From: Helicobacter mustelae
GTDB taxonomy: Bacteria; Campylobacterota; Campylobacteria; Campylobacterales; Helicobacteraceae
DNA: 64,000 nucleotides
Assembly (NCBI RefSeq): GCF_900476215.1
Contig: NZ_LS483446.1
Coordinates: forward strand, 558,001 to 622,000
Direction: 5' to 3'
Shown piece by piece: positions 59,838 to 64,000 of the stretch (positions are counted from its first letter, which is position 1; every line of letters starts with the position of its first letter). The notes beneath the pieces are model-generated. The model made no database searches and was not told the origin of the DNA. It saw nothing but the letters and a program-made list of their open reading frames with translations. A program made the position numbers and the translations under genes.

Positions 59838-60448
59838 ATTTTTTGCATTTTGGGAGGAATTTTGATCTTGTCTTAGATTTTGGATTCAAGCCCATTTTTT
59901 GGACACTGCCTTTATTTTTGGCAGCGTTGTATGGACTTCTTGTCCTGCATCATTTTTCAAGACTATGGCTATTGCCAGGCTTCTTGGTGTTGCTAGGGAT
60001 TTTCTTTGCTTTTCCTTCTTTTTTTGCGATGATTTTTGGAGGATTTTTTGCCTTGGCATTCTTGCTTGCGCTCACAGATTGGCGCGATCTTGCCGTGCCT
60101 ACTTGGCTGAATTTTTCGCTGGTTGTTTTGGGATTTGTGGCTCTTTTTGGCGTTTTGGATCCCTGGCAGAGGCTTTTAGAGTCTTTTGGGCTGCTAGGAA
60201 TTTTTGCATTTTTGCAGAATTTAGGGCGTTATTTTATGAAAAAAGAAATGCTTGGGGATGGAGATTTGATCTTTGTGCTGGGGCTTTGTTTGGTTTTTGG
60301 TTGGGTTTCAAGTATGGAGGCGATTTTTTTGGGTAGTGTTTTTGGTATGTTTTTTGTTTGCATCAGAGGCAGAGTGCCCATGCCCTTCATCTCCTTCATG
60401 AGCATTGGTATATTTTTTGATTTTTTATTAGGTTTGCTTGATGTTTAA
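59834..60448 (+). CDS. Type IV prepilin peptidase-like protein (A24 family)
   Basis: An integral membrane aspartic peptidase. The 204-residue protein has six or so spans and both catalytic aspartates: D in LTDWRDLAVP and D in EMLGDGDLIF (the GxGD motif). The N-terminal cysteine/methylase domain of full PilD is absent, so it is a peptidase-only form. The TTG start overlaps the pcm stop as TTGA; a longer start inside pcm is unlikely. The substrate is unknown; no prepilin gene is adjacent. Confidence 0.82.
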   Translation: MNFLHFGRNFDLVLDFGFKPIFWTLPLFLAALYGLLVLHHFSRLWLLPGFLVLLGIFFAFPSFFAMIFGGFFALAFLLALTDWRDLAVPTWLNFSLVVLGFVALFGVLDPWQRLLESFGLLGIFAFLQNLGRYFMKKEMLGDGDLIFVLGLCLVFGWVSSMEAIFLGSVFGMFFVCIRGRVPMPFISFMSIGIFFDFLLGLLDV

Positions 60449-61457
60449 AAACTATCTCTTTGGCTCCATTGCACAGATTTTTTTCCCTTTTTTTATTGTG
60501 TTATTTTTCATCTCCTCGGTGGTTTTGCTCATCAGTATTGCAAACATCACGCTTGTGGTCAAGATGAATTTCATGGATTTGTTGTTAGTGTTTTTGTATC
60601 TAATGCCTGGCACGGTGTTTTTCATCATCCCTATCACATTTTTTGCAGCCTGCGTGCTAGGACTCTCACGCCTCTCTTTTGATTATGAATTATTGGTATT
60701 TTTTTCCCTAGGCGTCTCTCCTCGCAAGATTTTGGCCTATTTTATCCCCATCGCAGGGATTGTGAGTCTGGTGCTCTTGTTTTTTTCCCTGGCTCTCATT
60801 CCGCTTTCAAAAAGTGCATATTCTGATTTTATTGCAGAGAAGCGCACCAAAATTGATGTCAACATCCGAGCAGGGGATTTGGGACAGAAGTTAGGAGACT
60901 GGCTGGTGTATATTGATAGTATTAAAGACAATGAATATCGGGATTTGGTGCTATTTTCTGGGTCGGATTTGGGGCAGGAGAGCTTTGTGGTTGCGCAAAA
61001 GGGTAGGGTGGAGAATCTCGCAGGAGTTTTTCGCTTGAGCCTGCAAAATGGCGATGCGTATTTTGCCAAAAACAATGAATTGCAAAAAGTAAATTTCCAA
61101 AATATGATGATTCAAAGCGAGATTAAAAAAATCAATCTTAGCTCCTATGATCTCGTGGCATATTGGAAAAGTGCATTTGAGGGCAAGAAATCCCAGGCAA
61201 GGAGATTCTCTCAAGCAATCATGACATCACTCTTTCCTCTAGCTAGTATTTTCTTTATTCCGCTTTTTGGTATTGCAAATCCAAGATTTCAAAGGAATCT
61301 TTCTTATGTGTACATTCTAAGTGCTGTGGTGGGGTACTTTGCAGGGGTGCATATCTTGAGCGAAAATGCACCATTTTTTGGGATCTTTGCATTGCCTCTA
61401 GCATGGTTTTTTCTGGGATATTATTTCTTTAGAAAAAAGATTCTCAAAGTCTATTGA
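60441..61457 (+). CDS. LptF/LptG-family (YjgP/YjgQ) permease
   Basis: An inner-membrane subunit that, with LptB, extracts lipopolysaccharide for transport to the cell surface. The 338-residue protein has three spans in the first 115 residues, a periplasmic beta-rich domain (about 125-240) and three C-terminal spans. It overlaps the preceding gene by 8 bp. I cannot say whether it is LptF or LptG. Confidence 0.88.
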   Translation: MFKNYLFGSIAQIFFPFFIVLFFISSVVLLISIANITLVVKMNFMDLLLVFLYLMPGTVFFIIPITFFAACVLGLSRLSFDYELLVFFSLGVSPRKILAYFIPIAGIVSLVLLFFSLALIPLSKSAYSDFIAEKRTKIDVNIRAGDLGQKLGDWLVYIDSIKDNEYRDLVLFSGSDLGQESFVVAQKGRVENLAGVFRLSLQNGDAYFAKNNELQKVNFQNMMIQSEIKKINLSSYDLVAYWKSAFEGKKSQARRFSQAIMTSLFPLASIFFIPLFGIANPRFQRNLSYVYILSAVVGYFAGVHILSENAPFFGIFALPLAWFFLGYYFFRKKILKVY

Positions 61458-62191
61458 TGTTCATTGCTGCAAAAATCGCTTATGATGGCAGTAAGTTTTT
61501 TGGTTTTGCCAAGCAGGATGATGGACATAAAAGCGTGGTGCAAGCTTTGGAGTTTGCGCTCAAAAGTCTGGGGATAACAAGTAATATCATAGGTGCAGGA
61601 CGCACAGATAGGGGGGTGCATGCTACAGGCCAGGTCATACGTGTGGAGATTCCTGATTTCTGGGAGCTTGAGCGCCTAAGAAATCTACTCAATCAAAAAC
61701 TCCATCCCTCTATCTTTTTGCGCAGGATCTGGAGGGTGGAGGCAAGTTTTCATCCGCGATTTTCTGCAAAAAAGCGGGAGTATCGCTATATTTTTGGAAA
61801 TTATTTGGGAAATGTTTGGATGGCATCCTATGTCTCTTGGGAGCGCTATGGTGATAAAAAAAGAATTTCAGAAGCCTTGAATCTTTTTGTGGGGAAAAGA
61901 GATTTTGGATACTTTTGCAAAAGTGGAAGTGATAATAAGACCACAATTCGCCAAATTTATCACACTCGTCTTTATACACATCAAATTTTTAAGCATGATT
62001 ATTTGGTGGCTTGCATCCAAGCCAATGGCTTTTTGTATGGGCAGATCCGTCTGATGATGGGGGCGGTTTTGGCATACTCTCGCAAAGAGCTCACATACGA
62101 GGAATTGGAGTTGCAGGTCCTTGCAAAAAAGCGTTTTTATAGCATTCCTGCCAGCCCTAATGGCCTTTATTTGAGCAAGATATTTTATTAA
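61457..62191 (+). CDS. truA: tRNA pseudouridine synthase A
   Basis: It makes pseudouridine at positions 38-40 of tRNA. The 244-residue protein has the catalytic aspartate in GAGRTDRGVHATGQV and the YRYIFGN region. The ATG at 61457 overlaps the stop of the previous gene by one base; a TTG one codon earlier is possible. Confidence 0.95.
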   Translation: MFIAAKIAYDGSKFFGFAKQDDGHKSVVQALEFALKSLGITSNIIGAGRTDRGVHATGQVIRVEIPDFWELERLRNLLNQKLHPSIFLRRIWRVEASFHPRFSAKKREYRYIFGNYLGNVWMASYVSWERYGDKKRISEALNLFVGKRDFGYFCKSGSDNKTTIRQIYHTRLYTHQIFKHDYLVACIQANGFLYGQIRLMMGAVLAYSRKELTYEELELQVLAKKRFYSIPASPNGLYLSKIFY

Positions 62192-62229
62192 TCTTTGCTT
62201 AAATTCAGTAAAATTTAAGTTTTAAAAAT

Positions 62230-62235
62230 TATAAT
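62230..62235 (+). promoter_or_regulatory. Probable rplM -10 element
   Basis: TATAAT, 33 bases before rplM and preceded by A/T-rich sequence. Confidence 0.5.
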
Positions 62236-62267
62236 TCTGACTTTATCACAAAATAAAGGTTTGATCT

Positions 62268-62693
62268 ATGGAATTGACAAAAACCGCTAAGGTAAAGGAA
62301 TTGAACCGCAATTGGATCGTACTTGATGCAAAAGACAAGACTTTTGGTCGTTTGGTGAGTGAGATCGCGGTGTTGTTGCGAGGGAAGCATAAGCCTTGCT
62401 TCACTCCAAATGTGGATTGTGGTGATTTTGTTGTAGTCATCAATGCGACTGCTGTGAAATTTTCTGGAATGAAATTGGAAGATAAAGAGTATTTCACGCA
62501 TTCTGGATATTTTGGTAGTACAAAAAGCAAAACCCTTAAAGAAATGTTGGAAAAAAGCCCTGAAAAGCTTTATTACCTGGCTGTTAGGGGTATGTTACCA
62601 AAAACAAATCTAGCCCGATCTATGATCAAGAAGTTAAAAGTATATAGAGGTGCAGAGCATCCTCATACTGCACAAGTATCAAAAAGTAAGTAA
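62268..62693 (+). CDS. rplM: 50S ribosomal protein L13
   Basis: The 141-residue protein has the L13 signatures [19 protein letters not shown] and [19 protein letters not shown]. It forms the usual pair with rpsI, 9 bp apart. Confidence 0.97.
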   Translation: MELTKTAKVKELNRNWIVLDAKDKTFGRLVSEIAVLLRGKHKPCFTPNVDCGDFVVVINATAVKFSGMKLEDKEYFTHSGYFGSTKSKTLKEMLEKSPEKLYYLAVRGMLPKTNLARSMIKKLKVYRGAEHPHTAQVSKSK

Positions 62694-62702
62694 GGATAAA
62701 AG

Positions 62703-63092
62703 ATGGCAAAAGTTTATGCAACTGGAAAAAGAAAAACTGCTATTGCAAAAGTGTGGTTAACTCATGGTACGGGAAAACTGATTGTTAATGCCATGGATTT
62801 GGATACTTGGCTTGGTGGGCGCGAAGCAATTAAGATGAAGGTGATGCAGCCTTTGGTATTGACCAATCAAAACAAATCCGTAGACATCGTGGCTGTGACT
62901 TTTGGCGGTGGTTATTCTGCGCAAGCAGAGGCACTAAGACATGGGATCTCCAAGGCATTAAATGCTTATGACATCGCATTTCGCGCGATTCTAAAACCCA
63001 AGGGGTTGCTCACAAGAGATGCTAGAGTGGTAGAGCGCAAAAAATATGGAAAAAGAAAGGCAAGAAGAAGCCCTCAATTCTCCAAGAGATAA
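62703..63092 (+). CDS. rpsI: 30S ribosomal protein S9
   Basis: The 129-residue protein has [33 protein letters not shown] and the basic C-terminal tail ([12 protein letters not shown]) that reaches the P-site tRNA. It starts after the site aaggat. Confidence 0.97.
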   Translation: MAKVYATGKRKTAIAKVWLTHGTGKLIVNAMDLDTWLGGREAIKMKVMQPLVLTNQNKSVDIVAVTFGGGYSAQAEALRHGISKALNAYDIAFRAILKPKGLLTRDARVVERKKYGKRKARRSPQFSKR

Positions 63093-63096
63093 TTTT

Positions 63097-63510
63097 TTAT
63101 CCCCATTTCTCTCCCTCTGGGGTAGAGGAACGGAATAATACAAGTCCTGACAAAATAAAACTCATAAAGACAAAAATTCTTCTGTTTCCCGCTCTTGTAT
63201 TTTTAGGTTTCTTCATCATTAGCTGGATTGATGGGGCGCAAGCGTTTGTATTCTGTGTTGAGATTTGTTCACGTTGCTTGCTGAACTTATTTTTTGTTTC
63301 TTTGGCGGAAATTTCAAGATCTGCTGTCTGGTTTTTCTCAAGGGCATTTATGTCTTTGTACCCCAGATTCTAAAACCCTCTCTTGTTGCTTTTGCTTTCT
63401 TAGCTTCTTGATTTTTTTCATCTTTGTGGCTATGGCATTTTCACTGGGATAAATCTTCTCTCTCCTTCTTATTTTTCTCTGATTATGGCTTACTTGTTCA
63501 ATAAAGTTTA
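63097..63510 (-). pseudogene. Possible remnant of a coiled-coil protein gene
   Basis: On the minus strand two open stretches in different frames join near 63380. The first reads FIEQVSHNQRKIRRREKIY and onwards to KQKQQERVL. The second reads NLGYKDINALEKNQTADL and onwards to a stop at 63097. No start codon with a ribosome binding site is present. The composition is charged and helical, more protein-like than chance. I do not recognise it. Confidence 0.3.
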
Positions 63511-63511
63511 A

Positions 63512-63517
63512 TATAAT
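63512..63517 (+). promoter_or_regulatory. Probable por operon -10 element with a following inverted repeat
   Basis: TATAAT lies 52 bases before porC. It is followed by the 7-bp inverted repeat ctatttt-cc-aaaatag at 63524-63539, near or just after the expected transcription start. Confidence 0.5.
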
Positions 63518-63568
63518 ACAGCGCTATTTTCCAAAATAGTTGGGTTTATTCTTTAAAAGGAGAAGATA

Positions 63569-64000
63569 ATGTTAGAAATTCGATGGCATTCTCGGGCTGG
63601 TCAAGGGGCAGTTACGGGTGCAAAAGGTTTGGCAGATGTAGTGGCAGGTAAGGGGAAGCAGGTACAGGCCTTTGCTTTTTATGGTTCTGCCAAAAGAGGA
63701 ACGGCGATGACTGCGTATAATCGCGTGGATGAATCTCCCATATTAAATCACGAGAAGTTTATGCAACCAGATTATGTTTTGGTCATTGATCCGGGTTTGC
63801 CTTTTATCGTAGATATTTGCGCCCATGAGAAGCCAGATACTAAGTATATTATCACTACACATTTGAGCAAGGAAGAATTACTGCAAAAAAAACCAGAATT
63901 GCAGGGCAAGCAGGTTTATACCCTGGATTGCATCAAAATCTCTTTGGATACCATTGGAAAGCCTATCCCCAATGCCCCAATGCTAGGCGCATTGATGAAG
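63569..64000 (+). CDS. porC: Pyruvate:acceptor oxidoreductase gamma subunit, 5' part
   Basis: The first 144 residues match the gamma subunit of the four-subunit pyruvate:flavodoxin oxidoreductase of epsilonproteobacteria: EIRWHSRAGQGAVTGAK at the N-terminus, then AFAFYGSAKRGTAMTAYNR. The enzyme makes acetyl-CoA from pyruvate, the end product of the glucose route encoded earlier in the window. The ATG at 63569 has aaaaggag upstream. The gene continues past the window end, where the other por genes are expected. Confidence 0.93.
   Translation, partial: MLEIRWHSRAGQGAVTGAKGLADVVAGKGKQVQAFAFYGSAKRGTAMTAYNRVDESPILNHEKFMQPDYVLVIDPGLPFIVDICAHEKPDTKYIITTHLSKEELLQKKPELQGKQVYTLDCIKISLDTIGKPIPNAPMLGALMK

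Overview
The window is a bacterial chromosome segment from a Helicobacter or a very close relative in the Campylobacterota. The evidence is gene content and order. Several blocks follow the order I recall from Helicobacter pylori: edd-eda next to zwf-pgl-glk; tgt, a TrkA-like gene, aroB, an MscS channel, an MtaB-like enzyme and an FtsH-like ATPase; rpsO-flhA-DHH phosphoesterase; nrdB-pcm-lptF-type permease-truA; rplM-rpsI; and the start of the por operon. Glycerol genes, a five-gene carboxylase operon and many homopolymeric tracts suggest a non-pylori species, possibly of the H. mustelae type. The species cannot be proved from this sequence alone.

Layout. 1-1090 holds the 3' end of a 23S rRNA gene and a 5S rRNA gene, followed by a decayed second copy of the 23S tail. 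1997-5792 is a glycerol operon (glpD, glpK, glpF). 6173-8872 (minus) encodes a large Helicobacter-type outer-membrane beta-barrel protein that carries a complete metzincin zinc motif and a C9 tract. 9045-17740 holds a complete Entner-Doudoroff glucose module (eda, edd, zwf, pgl, glk, pgi, gluP). 18177-26015 is a five-gene hydantoinase/acetophenone-carboxylase-type operon. 26802-36575 runs from an acid phosphatase through tgt and aroB to an FtsH-like gene and a small BioV-like gene. 37400-42100 is an accessory segment: a phase-variable remnant, a BcgI-like restriction-modification pair, and a decayed second specificity gene. 42474-54097 is mostly housekeeping (htpG, a DJ-1 family protein, lepA, a chemoreceptor, a DHH protein, flhA, rpsO). 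54306-57446 (minus) is a surface-glycan island with two phase-variable family-2 glycosyltransferases flanking a GT90-type enzyme. 57738-64000 holds tRNA-Leu, nrdB, pcm, a prepilin peptidase, an lptF/G-type permease, truA, rplM, rpsI and the start of porC.

How it fits together. Central carbon supply is well represented: glucose uptake and the Entner-Doudoroff route, glycerol conversion to dihydroxyacetone phosphate, a probable ketone carboxylase, and pyruvate oxidoreductase. Surface variability is the second theme. C or G tracts of 8 to 13 bases lie inside, or near the start of, an outer-membrane protein, two glycosyltransferases and several remnants, and the specificity subunit contains internal repeats. 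I saw no insertion sequence, prophage or CRISPR array.
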